NCBI GenBank assembly: GCA_017475895.1
Contig: JAFVEQ010000033.1
Coordinates: 1-55,982 of the forward strand
Reading direction: 5' to 3'
DNA from: Rickettsiales bacterium
Lineage (GTDB): Bacteria > Pseudomonadota > Alphaproteobacteria > Rickettsiales > UBA1997
Length of the DNA stretch: 55,982 nucleotides
Below, one piece after another: positions 8,689-17,500 of this stretch (within the stretch, counting starts at the first letter, position 1; each line of letters opens with the position of its first letter). The notes beneath the pieces were generated by a model. That model was not told the origin of the DNA and did no database searches. It worked only from the letters and a program-made list of their open reading frames with translations. The position numbers were made by a program, and so were the translations under genes.

Positions 8689-9504
8689 TCAATCTATTCC
8701 GTATATGAATAGATTGTATTTATTTGCCAGATCAATTACTTTATTTACAGACAACACTATACAATTTTTGTAGTCCACAGCAATGCCAGCATATCCGGCA
8801 GTATGCACCTGCTCTATTGTATCAACACCAATTGTTGGCAGGTCAATTTTTCTTGTCTGATTTGTTTTTTTAATTTTGACTAAAACCGGTTTTCTGCCGG
8901 AATTGTACTTTAGTTTGCCGCATCTTAAAATTAATTCCTTTGTACCCTCAAAGCACTCAATACCTATAATATTTTTCTGTTGAACAACCGCCGATTGTCC
9001 CACGTCAAAATTACTGATGGTTTTCAACATATTGTTGCCGATCTCTACGTCCTCCAAATACTCTTCACTGCAGGTTATGCTTGTGTTGTTTCCAGCCGAT
9101 AACTTGATATTATCTAGTATTGAATCTATCTCGATTATATTCAAATCATACTTTTTTAGAAAATTCACAACAGTTTCCAAAATTGTATTATCCCCGAATA
9201 CCTTATTTTTTAAAATATCTCTCAGCAACAAAAACCCTTTAAAATCCATTATCATCAATCCGAAATGTGGCTTCTTTACATTTCCGGCGAAAACTACATC
9301 CCTTACACCATTATTTCTAAAATATTTTATTGCTTTACCGACCTGTCCTATTTTTATCTCCACAGCATTTTGATTTATGTAGTTATTTTTGTTAGCAAAA
9401 CCACCAACAAGAACACAATATAATTCCACATTGTTATTTTTACAATATTTAACCACTTCCAATGGCAACTCACCGCCACCGGCAACTAAACCAAGTTTTT
9501 TCAT
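8689..9504 (-). CDS. lpxI: UDP-2,3-diacylglucosamine diphosphatase LpxI
   Basis: The 271-residue protein opens with MKKLGLVAGGGELPLEV and has the LpxI (DUF1009) signatures: VGKAIKYFRNNGVRDVVFAGNVKKP, then GDNTILETVVNFL, and near the end DLPTIGVDTIEQVHTAGYAGIAVD. LpxI hydrolyses UDP-2,3-diacylglucosamine to lipid X in lipid A synthesis at the inner membrane. It is the alphaproteobacterial replacement for LpxH, so the organism probably makes lipid A. No other lpx gene is in the window. A terminator hairpin directly precedes the start codon, leaving no space for a normal ribosome binding site. The start is supported by the conserved N-terminus. Confidence 0.95.
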   Translation of the reverse strand: MKKLGLVAGGGELPLEVVKYCKNNNVELYCVLVGGFANKNNYINQNAVEIKIGQVGKAIKYFRNNGVRDVVFAGNVKKPHFGLMIMDFKGFLLLRDILKNKVFGDNTILETVVNFLKKYDLNIIEIDSILDNIKLSAGNNTSITCSEEYLEDVEIGNNMLKTISNFDVGQSAVVQQKNIIGIECFEGTKELILRCGKLKYNSGRKPVLVKIKKTNQTRKIDLPTIGVDTIEQVHTAGYAGIAVDYKNCIVLSVNKVIDLANKYNLFIYGID

Positions 9505-9540
9505 ACAAAAAAGACTATCATCTGGTTAAATGATAGTCTT
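9505..9540 (-). terminator. Intrinsic terminator between fba and lpxI
   Basis: A perfect 11-bp stem (AAGACTATCAT at 9511-9521 with ATGATAGTCTT at 9530-9540) is followed on the minus strand by six T at 9510-9505. The T-run ends at the GT before the lpxI ATG. It should terminate fba transcription. Confidence 0.9.
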
Positions 9541-9563
9541 TTAAAGTTAATATTCAAGGAATT

Positions 9564-10550
9564 TTACGCTCTGTTATTTGAACCAAAAACAGTTTCATTT
9601 TTCTTCATGTACATTTCCATTAATGCCTTTCTAGCTTCGCCTAAATATTTTCTAGGGTCAAATTCAGCTGGATTTTCGGTTAAATATTTTCTCACCATTG
9701 CCGTCATCCAGAGTCTACCATCGGAGTCCACGTTTATTTTACAAACTGCTGATTTTGCTGCTTTTCTCAACTGTTCCTCCGGAACACCAAAGGCTTTTTC
9801 CAATTTTCCTCCAAAGTTGTTTATTATTTTAACTGCATCCTGTGGTACCGACGAAGCTCCGTGTAAAACTATTGGAAAGTTTGGTAACCTTTTAGATACT
9901 TCTTCCAAAATATCAAATCTTAATGGTGGTATTTCACTTTCGCTGTTTACTTTGAACTTGTAGGCACCGTGCGACGTTCCTATGGATATAGCCAACGAAT
10001 CAACGCCTGTTTTTTTAACAAAATCCTCAACTTCCTCCGGTTTGGTGTAGTGGGACGCGGTGGCTGATACTTCATCTTCTATTCCTGCCAATACTCCCAA
10101 TTCTCCCTCAACCGTAACATCATATTTGTGAGCGAATTCCACAACTTTTCTTGTTAATTCGACATTTTCATCATACGGTAGGTGGGAACCATCAATCATA
10201 ACAGAGGAAAAACCATTTTCTATACAGTCTTTACAAATGGCAAAATCTGCTCCGTGATCCAAATGTAGAGCAACCTGTATTTCCTTTAAATTTTGTTCCT
10301 TTGCCATTCTTTTCATCATATCCATAGCGCCTTTTGCCATACCTCTCAGAAGATCACTATCAGCATATTTTCTAGCACCGGCGGAAACCTGTAAAATGAC
10401 CGGAGATTGAGTTTTTAAACAGGCAGTAATTATTGCCTGTATCTGTTCCATGTTATTAAAGTTGTAGGCCGGTACAGCATAACCACCTTTATAGGCGTCG
10501 TTTAGCATTTTTTTTGTGTTTGAAAAACCCAAATCTTTATAGTTTATCAT
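9564..10550 (-). CDS. fba: Fructose-bisphosphate aldolase, class II
   Basis: This 328-residue zinc-dependent aldolase cleaves fructose 1,6-bisphosphate to dihydroxyacetone phosphate and glyceraldehyde 3-phosphate. The sequence shows AVPAYNFNNMEQ near residue 25, the metal and catalytic motif ALHLDHGAD near 94, EGELGVLAG near 148, SIGTSHGAYK near 193 and VLHGASSVP near 228, which hold the His ligands and phosphate loop. Length and motifs are normal, so it is probably active in glycolysis or gluconeogenesis. A plausible Shine-Dalgarno (AAGG) precedes the ATG. It is followed by a strong terminator. Confidence 0.97.
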   Translation of the reverse strand: MINYKDLGFSNTKKMLNDAYKGGYAVPAYNFNNMEQIQAIITACLKTQSPVILQVSAGARKYADSDLLRGMAKGAMDMMKRMAKEQNLKEIQVALHLDHGADFAICKDCIENGFSSVMIDGSHLPYDENVELTRKVVEFAHKYDVTVEGELGVLAGIEDEVSATASHYTKPEEVEDFVKKTGVDSLAISIGTSHGAYKFKVNSESEIPPLRFDILEEVSKRLPNFPIVLHGASSVPQDAVKIINNFGGKLEKAFGVPEEQLRKAAKSAVCKINVDSDGRLWMTAMVRKYLTENPAEFDPRKYLGEARKALMEMYMKKNETVFGSNNRA

Positions 10551-10581
10551 AAGTTACCTTTTTTGTTGTTAATAATATAAT

Positions 10582-11415
10582 CTAAAACCTTCTACCAAGA
10601 TTATCAATTCTTTTGGTGGTATTCTTTTCGTTTGATTGTGCTTTTATCATGTCTGTATACATTTTTTTCTTTATTTCAGCTTCTCTTGCCTGTTTGTACC
10701 TTTTAAGAATCATCTTTTTTCTTTTTTGTATCATCCTAAGTTTTGCTGAAAGTATTTCAACTTTTTTTATGTTTACTCTCCTTTTTGATAACTCTTTTAA
10801 CAACGATTGTTTTATTAATACATTAGCAAAAGCTCCCATTATCCTCATTTTAAACTTTTTTCTCTTTGCTAGATATGCCATGTGTGAGCCAATAAGAAAT
10901 TTCAGACCTTTTATGTACTTTATTATACGTCGTTTTTTATTTAACATTCTTCTCATTCTTCTTTTTTTGCTTCTGAAAACTCTTTGCTTTTGTTTAATTT
11001 CTTTTGTTACTGTAAATATAAAATGAGATTCGTTACCTAGATTTCTATCGCTTGTTACTGTATAATTACCTTTGCTTTTTTTGCTTTTTTTACCACTACC
11101 TTTGTCGCTATCTTTATCACTCTTTTTATTCTTCTTATTCTCCTGCTGTTTTTTTGCTTCTTTATCTTTATCTCTTACATTCGCATCATCATTATTACTG
11201 TCACTATTTTCTTCCTCCTCTTCCTCTTCGTCAATGTATTCATCAAAAAAGTCTTCCAGTATCTGTTTTATAATTTTATCACGTTCTTCAACATTTTTCT
11301 TTGTTTTTTTCAGTTGCTTTATTAACTTAATTTTTTTTATCTCATCGGCATCATCTATATCTTCATCTTTTTGTTCGTTTAATAAAAACTGCAAAAAACT
11401 CCTTATTATTGACAT
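10582..11415 (-). CDS. Highly charged protein of unknown function
   Basis: Not recognised. The 277-residue protein has a blocky charge layout. An N-terminal helical part (1-55) is followed by an acidic stretch with seven Glu in a row (about 60-75), a Lys/Asp/Ser-rich low-complexity linker (about 80-115), and a strongly basic helical C-terminal half (about 130-277) with clusters such as RSKKRRMRRM and KRKKM. No signal peptide or clear membrane segment is seen. The basic half could bind nucleic acid or anionic lipid; this is only inference from composition. It lies between fba and uppP on the same strand, 4 bases downstream of the uppP stop codon. Confidence 0.7.
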   Translation of the reverse strand: MSIIRSFLQFLLNEQKDEDIDDADEIKKIKLIKQLKKTKKNVEERDKIIKQILEDFFDEYIDEEEEEEENSDSNNDDANVRDKDKEAKKQQENKKNKKSDKDSDKGSGKKSKKSKGNYTVTSDRNLGNESHFIFTVTKEIKQKQRVFRSKKRRMRRMLNKKRRIIKYIKGLKFLIGSHMAYLAKRKKFKMRIMGAFANVLIKQSLLKELSKRRVNIKKVEILSAKLRMIQKRKKMILKRYKQAREAEIKKKMYTDMIKAQSNEKNTTKRIDNLGRRF

Positions 11416-11419
11416 TTGA

Positions 11420-12310
11420 CTAAATTAACATTAATAATATACCTAAAATAATTCTATAATATATAAAAATATATAGGTTGTTCTTCTTTAAGAAATCAAT
11501 TATTCCCCTACAAAATAAAATTGTAAATATAAAACTTAAAATTACACAAAACAACATAATACCGTAGTTATTCAAAACCACATCTAGGTTCTTATATAAA
11601 CTAAGTAGAGAGCCTGCTAAACTAACAGGTATAGATAGAAAAAATGACATAGCAACAGCATTTTGTCTTGAAAAATTTGACAATAAACAACCACTTATGG
11701 TGCTGCCGGATCTTGAAAAACCTGTAAACAACGATAGACTTTGTAAAATACCAATTTTTAAGGCCGATTTAAAATCCAGATTATAGAAATCCGTTTTATT
11801 TTGTTCATCATTATTTCTGTTGTTCTTATATATTTTTTCAGCAACCAACATTAACACTGACCCCATAAATAGAGCAATTGCTATGGATACATTAGAACCG
11901 CACCATTTTTTAATAAAACTATACAATGTAAGACCAACAAGAAAAGTTGGCAATGTTGCCACAATCACATTTAAACAAAATAAAAAATACTTCTTATCCC
12001 TTTTGAACAAATTAATAATAATATCCTTTATGGTGTTTCTGAAGTAAACACAAACACCAATTGTTATACCGATCTGTGCTGTTGCTAAAATTACATCCAG
12101 ATTAAAGTTTGAATTAATAAATTCATTTTCAAGTACAAGGTGTGTCGTTAATGACACTGGCAAAAACTCCAAGGATGTGTTAAATACATCCAAATTAGAG
12201 TATGAACTAATAAGTTTACTTACAAGTATAAAGTGCGCCGTTGATGACACCGGCAAAAACTCCACAAATGTATTAAAAACAATTAAAAAAAATAAAATAA
12301 CATAGGTCAT
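11420..12310 (-). CDS. uppP: Undecaprenyl-diphosphatase UppP/BacA-like, with duplicated active-site segment
   Basis: UppP dephosphorylates undecaprenyl diphosphate for reuse in peptidoglycan synthesis at the inner membrane. The 296-residue, strongly hydrophobic sequence carries the second family motif GFSRSGSTISG near residues 196-206 and later transmembrane helices. The first motif (E-F-L-P-V-S-S-T-x-H) occurs twice, at 17-26 and 48-57, within a 31-residue tandem repeat (residues about 12-42 and 43-73). The second copy is altered (PVSLTTH). In both copies Asn stands where the family has Gln or Glu four residues before the key Glu. The duplication also shows in the DNA as diverged 93-bp repeats at about 12120-12305. 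Activity is uncertain. Confidence 0.85.
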   Translation of the reverse strand: MTYVILFFLIVFNTFVEFLPVSSTAHFILVSKLISSYSNLDVFNTSLEFLPVSLTTHLVLENEFINSNFNLDVILATAQIGITIGVCVYFRNTIKDIIINLFKRDKKYFLFCLNVIVATLPTFLVGLTLYSFIKKWCGSNVSIAIALFMGSVLMLVAEKIYKNNRNNDEQNKTDFYNLDFKSALKIGILQSLSLFTGFSRSGSTISGCLLSNFSRQNAVAMSFFLSIPVSLAGSLLSLYKNLDVVLNNYGIMLFCVILSFIFTILFCRGIIDFLKKNNLYIFIYYRIILGILLMLI

Positions 12311-12312
12311 TA

Positions 12313-12822
12313 CTAATCCTCACAAAGTTCTCTCATTCTCTTGTAGGCTCTGCCTAAACCATCCGTAGAAAATGTATCAACGGTATACTCTCCGTTTATT
12401 GTTTCTCCTCTGGTTCTTATTTCTTTTGCCTTCAATAGTTCTTTGATCATGTTTTTATCTTCCTGTGTGCTTTTTGTCCAAGCCATTTTGTCTTTTGTAA
12501 ACATTCTGTATTGTTTATTGTCTATACCAACATATATGCTACTTTTTAGTTTATAGTCATAGTCAGCAAAAACACTTAACTCTTCCACCTCTTTGACCTT
12601 GAAATATGCTATCATTATGTATGGGTGTCTTTCTTTTTTATAGTTTCCTATTGATTTTTTAGCAAAACTTGCGATGTAACATTTTTTTTCTCCGCTTAGA
12701 TCATCTATATAATACACATTCCAATCATAGTATTGTCCATCAACAACAACCTTAGTGTTATTCTCGGTTGCCAGTAGATTGAAAGAAATAAACAGCGCTA
12801 TGATAAATAATATTTTTTTCAT
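12313..12822 (-). CDS. Secreted IalB-like (invasion-associated locus B family) protein
   Basis: The chosen start is the ATG at 12822, giving 169 residues that open with a typical signal peptide (MKKILFIIALFISFNLLA). An upstream in-frame ATG at 12852 would add ten residues before the signal and is less likely. The mature part starts near DGQYYDWNVYYIDD and has a Cys in KKCYIAS, an IMIAYF segment, then YTVDTFSTDGLGRAY and a C-terminal Cys. This pattern fits alphaproteobacterial IalB-like periplasmic proteins (PF06776-type). IalB was named in Bartonella for a role in erythrocyte invasion, but most homologues are uncharacterised. The stop is next to the uppP start. Confidence 0.65.
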   Translation of the reverse strand: MKKILFIIALFISFNLLATENNTKVVVDGQYYDWNVYYIDDLSGEKKCYIASFAKKSIGNYKKERHPYIMIAYFKVKEVEELSVFADYDYKLKSSIYVGIDNKQYRMFTKDKMAWTKSTQEDKNMIKELLKAKEIRTRGETINGEYTVDTFSTDGLGRAYKRMRELCED

Positions 12823-12940
12823 TTTTTCATTCTCTAAAATAGCCATTGCCATATTATGTTACATCATTTTTTTATATTTTCAATTAATTTTTACTGTTGA
12901 TTTTAATAGGTAAAATGTGAACTTTTATCAAAAATATTAG

Positions 12941-12968
12941 TTGAATTATAAAATCGAACATTTATAAT
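12941..12968 (+). promoter_or_regulatory. Candidate promoter of rpsF-rpsR-rplI
   Basis: TTGAAT (12941-12946), a 16-bp spacer and a perfect TATAAT (12963-12968). It lies about 80 bp before the rpsF ATG in the divergent gap to the IalB-like gene. A second TATAAT at 12985-12990 has no good -35 partner. Confidence 0.5.
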
Positions 12969-13049
12969 CATCCTGTTTTTATTTTATAATAAGGTTGTTC
13001 TTTTGAACACTTATTCTTATTAATTAATGAAAAAATAGGAAGATTGGCC

Positions 13050-13397
13050 ATGCCTTTTTATGAACTAGTTTATATTGCCAGACAAGATTTGTCTGCAAAC
13101 GAAGTTGACAGTTTGACTGACAGTTTTAAAAAAATATTAGAAGAAAACGGTGGAAAATTAGCCTCAAAGGAGTATTGGGGTTTAAGAACATTAGCCTACA
13201 AGATTAACAAAAATTCAAGAGGTCACTATGTTCTTATGAATATAGATTCACCTTACTCAGCAGTCAAAGAGCTTGAGAGAATTATGGGTTTTAATGAAAA
13301 TATCATAAGAAAAGGAATTTTCAAAATAGATTCTTTACCAACCAAAAAAAGTGAATTAATGGTTTCTGTGAACGCTAGAGATACCAAAAAGAATTAA
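13050..13397 (+). CDS. rpsF: 30S ribosomal protein S6
   Basis: This 115-residue protein has the S6 fold signatures: FYELVYIARQDLS at the start, YWGLRTLAYKINKNSRGHYV near residue 48, and a YSAVKELERIMGFNENIIR segment. The ATG at 13050 is preceded by AGGAAG at a normal distance and gives the conserved N-terminus; the TTG at 13044 is less likely. S6 binds with S18 in the platform of the small subunit. It is the first gene of the rpsF-rpsR-rplI operon, the usual order in Proteobacteria. Confidence 0.97.
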   Translation: MPFYELVYIARQDLSANEVDSLTDSFKKILEENGGKLASKEYWGLRTLAYKINKNSRGHYVLMNIDSPYSAVKELERIMGFNENIIRKGIFKIDSLPTKKSELMVSVNARDTKKN

Positions 13398-13431
13398 TTA
13401 ACGAAATAAAAATGAATAAATTGAGGTTAAC

Positions 13432-13737
13432 ATGTTAGAAAATCTAAACAATAACACAAATGAAGTTGATAGCGAGGGTTTTTTAAAGATATCGCTGGTC
13501 AACCAAGGAATGCTTGCTAGAAAGCGAAGAGTTTGTCCACTAAAGGATGTTCCAGATGAAGAAATAAACTACAAGAACATAAAGTTATTGACAAAATATA
13601 TTTCTGAAAGAGGAAAGATACTATCCAGTAGAATCACAGGTGTATCCGCTAAAAAACAAAGAAAGTTGTCAAAAGCAATTAAAAGAGCAAGAAATCTAGC
13701 ACTTCTCTCTTTTATAGCAAGAAACGAAAATAATTAG
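13432..13737 (+). CDS. rpsR: 30S ribosomal protein S18
   Basis: A 101-residue basic protein with the S18 core [20 protein letters not shown], then [28 protein letters not shown] and the C-terminal [12 protein letters not shown]. About 25 residues precede the conserved core, longer than the usual S18 N-terminus. It lies 34 bases after rpsF, and its stop is followed closely by the rplI Shine-Dalgarno (AGGAGGGG). Confidence 0.96.
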   Translation: MLENLNNNTNEVDSEGFLKISLVNQGMLARKRRVCPLKDVPDEEINYKNIKLLTKYISERGKILSSRITGVSAKKQRKLSKAIKRARNLALLSFIARNENN

Positions 13738-13747
13738 GAGGGGATAT

Positions 13748-14350
13748 ATGAAAGTAATTTTGACTTCTAGAATCAAAACTTTAGGAAATATAGGTGATGT
13801 TAAAGTTGTAGCGGACGGTTACGGAAGGAACTATCTATTACCAAAAAAACTTGCTTTGATATATTCAGAAAAAAATTATAAAGCTTTTGAAGAACGAAGA
13901 AAAGCAATTGAAGAAGAAGATGCAAAAAGAAAAGCAACAGCATTGGATGTTATGAGTAAACTGGAAAATAAAGAACTTATTTTGATTGAAAGTGCTGGTG
14001 ATAATGACAGATTATATGGTTCCATAAGCTCCACAAAGTTGGCAAATTTTGTTAATACACTTTTGAAAAACAAAGTTGTGGATAAAAACAGCATCTACAT
14101 AAAGGAACCAATAAAAACTTTAGGTAAGTTTACCATTACCTTTGATTTACATCCAGAGGTATCTCTCGATAAGGATATCATAGTTGCCAGATCAAAGGAA
14201 GAGGCAGAAAAGATTAAAAAAGGTGAATTTGTAAGAAAAGACGAAAAAAAGAAAATAGTTGACGAAGCTGAAAATGTTAAGAAAGAAGATAACACCGAAG
14301 CTGACGCAAAGAAAAAAGATAAAAAAACAGAAAAAGAAGAAACTAAGTAA
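13748..14350 (+). CDS. rplI: 50S ribosomal protein L9 with extended charged tail
   Basis: This protein has the L9 N-terminal domain (MKVILTSRIKTLGNIGDVK, then VADGYGRNYLLPKKLA), the long central helix and the C-terminal domain (GKFTITFDLHPEVS). The normal protein is about 149 residues; this one is 200 because a Lys/Glu-rich tail of about 45 residues (from about 155) follows the fold. A very strong AGGAGG site precedes the ATG. It ends the ribosomal operon and is followed by a terminator. Confidence 0.97.
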   Translation: MKVILTSRIKTLGNIGDVKVVADGYGRNYLLPKKLALIYSEKNYKAFEERRKAIEEEDAKRKATALDVMSKLENKELILIESAGDNDRLYGSISSTKLANFVNTLLKNKVVDKNSIYIKEPIKTLGKFTITFDLHPEVSLDKDIIVARSKEEAEKIKKGEFVRKDEKKKIVDEAENVKKEDNTEADAKKKDKKTEKEETK

Positions 14351-14381
14351 ACATAGTAGTTTATAAGGTACTAAATTTTCG

Positions 14382-14418
14382 AGACCCGTTTGATGTTTAA
14401 AGAATCAACGGGTCTTTT
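14382..14418 (+). terminator. Intrinsic terminator after rplI
   Basis: AGACCCGTTTGAT (14382-14394) pairs with ATCAACGGGTCT (14403-14414), with a one-base bulge, followed by a T-run. It ends the rpsF-rpsR-rplI operon. A smaller hairpin (AGAAAATC/GGTTTTCT, 14461-14480) follows in the otherwise empty gap up to 14548. Confidence 0.9.
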
Positions 14419-14548
14419 TATGTTGGTTGTTTGGTTTGTGTTGTAGTGTGTTATGTACCCAGAAAATCAACTGGTTTTCTTTATATACTACCGTAAAAAC
14501 AATAATGTTGTACAGTGTTTATAATTGTAAACATCGAGCATTGGTGCT

Positions 14549-17500
14549 ATGACAACATTTATATTCACACAGGCAATAAATTCAATAAATACAGCTAAAA
14601 ATAGAGCCATAAACAGTATAAATACAACCGCATTAGGACAGTTGTATTATGGGAACGGTACAAAAACAAAAAAAGATAAAATAACCGGTAAGTTGTCCGA
14701 ATTATCGATACAGGTGTCCAGTTACAACAAAATAATTCCGATGGTGTACGGAACTAATCGTTTGGCTGGTAACATAATTTGGGTTGGTGACGTAAAAGAA
14801 ACGTATAACACTAACACCACTACGGTAAAAATAGGAAAAGGTCAAAAGATAAAACAAACAAGTATAGAATATTTCTATCATTTAAGTTTTGCAATAGCAA
14901 TATGTAAGGGCGAAATAGAAAAAATTGAAAATGTTTGGGCAGATACAAACCTATTGGATTTAACACAGTATAAATATAGATTTTATAGCGGAACAGACAC
15001 ACAGGAAGTTGATCCACTAATTGAGGCCATAGAGGGAATTGGACATGTTAGTGCCTATAAAGGTTTGTGTTATGTTGTTTTTGAAAATTTTCCCATAAGT
15101 GAGTTTAATAATAGAATTCCAAATTTTATATTCGAAATAACAAGGACAAATAATAAAAATAACGATGAAACATCACTTGAATACTGTGTTAATGGTATCA
15201 ACCTAATGCCAGCAAATGGTAGCTGTATTCTAAGTACTGAGGTTCAATATAGGGCTGAGAAGCAATTTTTGGAATCAGCAGTAAATGAAGGAGTTGGTAC
15301 ATGGACAATTTTAAATCAGAATAATAATAGTAAAGTCGCCGATGCTTTATGTTCTTTAAATCAATTAACTGAAGATTTTAAAAACTGTGAATGGTTTGTG
15401 ATGCATAATGCTTTCTTTGGAGATAGCCTAAATATAGCAAATTGTAGCTTAAAACCTCGTGTTGAATTCAATGTATTTACAGAACAGACCTATAACTATG
15501 GCTATCCAATATATACAAGACCAGATGTTTTTGCCGTTGGTAGCAAATGGAATAGGTATAACACACCCATTTTAGGTAAAGACGAAAATGGAAATTTTAG
15601 GTTTAGCGGTGGAACCAACAGCGATGGTAGTATTTTAAGTTTTTTTAAGGAGTTAAAAAATAGAAACAAAAAAACTGTTTTTTGTCCGGAAATTCTTATG
15701 GATATTGATAGTACACCTTCGCAAACTCTATTAACCGGTACTACGGATGATGTGAATGATTTTTTTGTAAAAGAAAATGGTTACAATGAATTTATTCTGC
15801 ACTATGCCGAATTGCTTAAAGATTATGTCGATGTGTTTCTGATAGGAAATGAATTGACAGGTTTAACAGTTCTACAGGATGAAAATGGTAATTTTCCAGC
15901 AGTGGATAATTTAATTAATCTAGCGGAGCAGGTAAAGGATATTTTGGGAAATGATGTAAAGGTTAGTTATGTGGCTGGCTATAAAGAATATCACAGTAAC
16001 AACTACTGGTATAACTTGGATAATCTTTGGGGTTGCGATTATATTGATTTTGTTGGTATAAATGCATTTTTTCCATTGACCAATGCACCACAGACGGAAA
16101 TAACAAAAAACGCAATAAAGAATGGCTGGAGTAGTGGTGAAGGTTACAACTACATAACCGAGAATAACATACAAAATGAAATATCAAGTGAATATGCCTA
16201 TAAAAATATTAAATATTGGTGGGAGAATGTACATATAAATCCAGATGGAGTGGAAACCAATTGGATTCCGCGATCTAAAAAAATATGGTTTATTGAATAT
16301 GGTTTCAGATCTATAGATGGGGCAACAAACGAACCCTATAAAAGAGTTGGTGAACTGCCAAAATATTCCGGCGGAGATAGTAACTTTTACGCTCAAAGAA
16401 ACGCCATAGAGGCAACAAATGAATTTTTTAAGAATAGTGAATATGTGGAAAATATGTTTGTTTACTATTGGGATTTAAGGCCATATCCATTTTTTCCAAA
16501 TAAAACTGATATATGGGCAGATGGTGTCAACTGGGAATATGACTATTGTTTAAATGGTAAAACCGGTATTTCTAATGCCAAAGTATCCATAAATCAACTG
16601 TTTAATGATGCTGATTTAAATGCTGATTTAATAGAAGATATTGATGTTGACGAATTTGTGGACGGGTTTGTTATAAATAACAGTATGACAGTGATGGATG
16701 TGATACAAATACTACAAAAGGTTTACTTTTTTGATTGTGTTGAAAATGATGGAAAAATATCTTTTATATCAAATAGATCTAGTGGTTTAGACAACGATGA
16801 TACCGTAACCATATACGAAGGTGAACTGTTACCAATGGATGATAATAATTATATTGTTGTAAACACAATAAACAACAGTGAGTTACCAAAGAGGATAGAT
16901 TTAATATTTCTAGATAAAAATAATGATTACGATGCCAAATCTGTGTACGCTGAAAGAACTGGAATTGTGAGTGATAGGAGAGAAATTGAAACTTTACCAG
17001 TGGTGTTGGATGAAAGTAGAGCTAGAAATATAGTTGAAACATTATTGTATTCCACTTGGCTAGAGAAAAATACATTTAACTTTATAATTCCAATGAAATA
17101 TGTTTATATAAATCCAGCGGACGTAGTAAAACTACAGATACAAAACAACGTTTATACATTAAAAATTATTAATTTAAAAATTGAAGATAATACAATTAAG
17201 GTTGTTGCTACAATTTTTGACAATACTATATACCATTATCAAAGTACAATAACACTAAATAATAATATTACCTTAGTGCAGGATGTGGGAAAAACAAAAT
17301 TTGAAATATTGGAAATTCCAGCAATAAACCACAATATGTTGGAAAGTATACACTTATTTTTCCTGATCACAAATGAATTAAACAGTTGGAATGGTGCAAC
17401 ATTGTACTTTTCAAATAACAATAAAAAATCATATAAATTTTTTAATGAAACAAAGGTATTGTCCACCGTAGGTGTCGTATTAAACGAACCGGAAATTGTA

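Noticed and set aside
10613..11419. Plus-strand ORFs opposite the charged protein gene
   Set aside because: They are mirror ORFs of low-complexity Lys/Glu codons, giving Phe/Ser/Leu-rich nonsense on the other strand.
14461..14545. Promoter for the GTA-type gene (TATAAT at 14520)
   Set aside because: No -35 box at a suitable distance was found.
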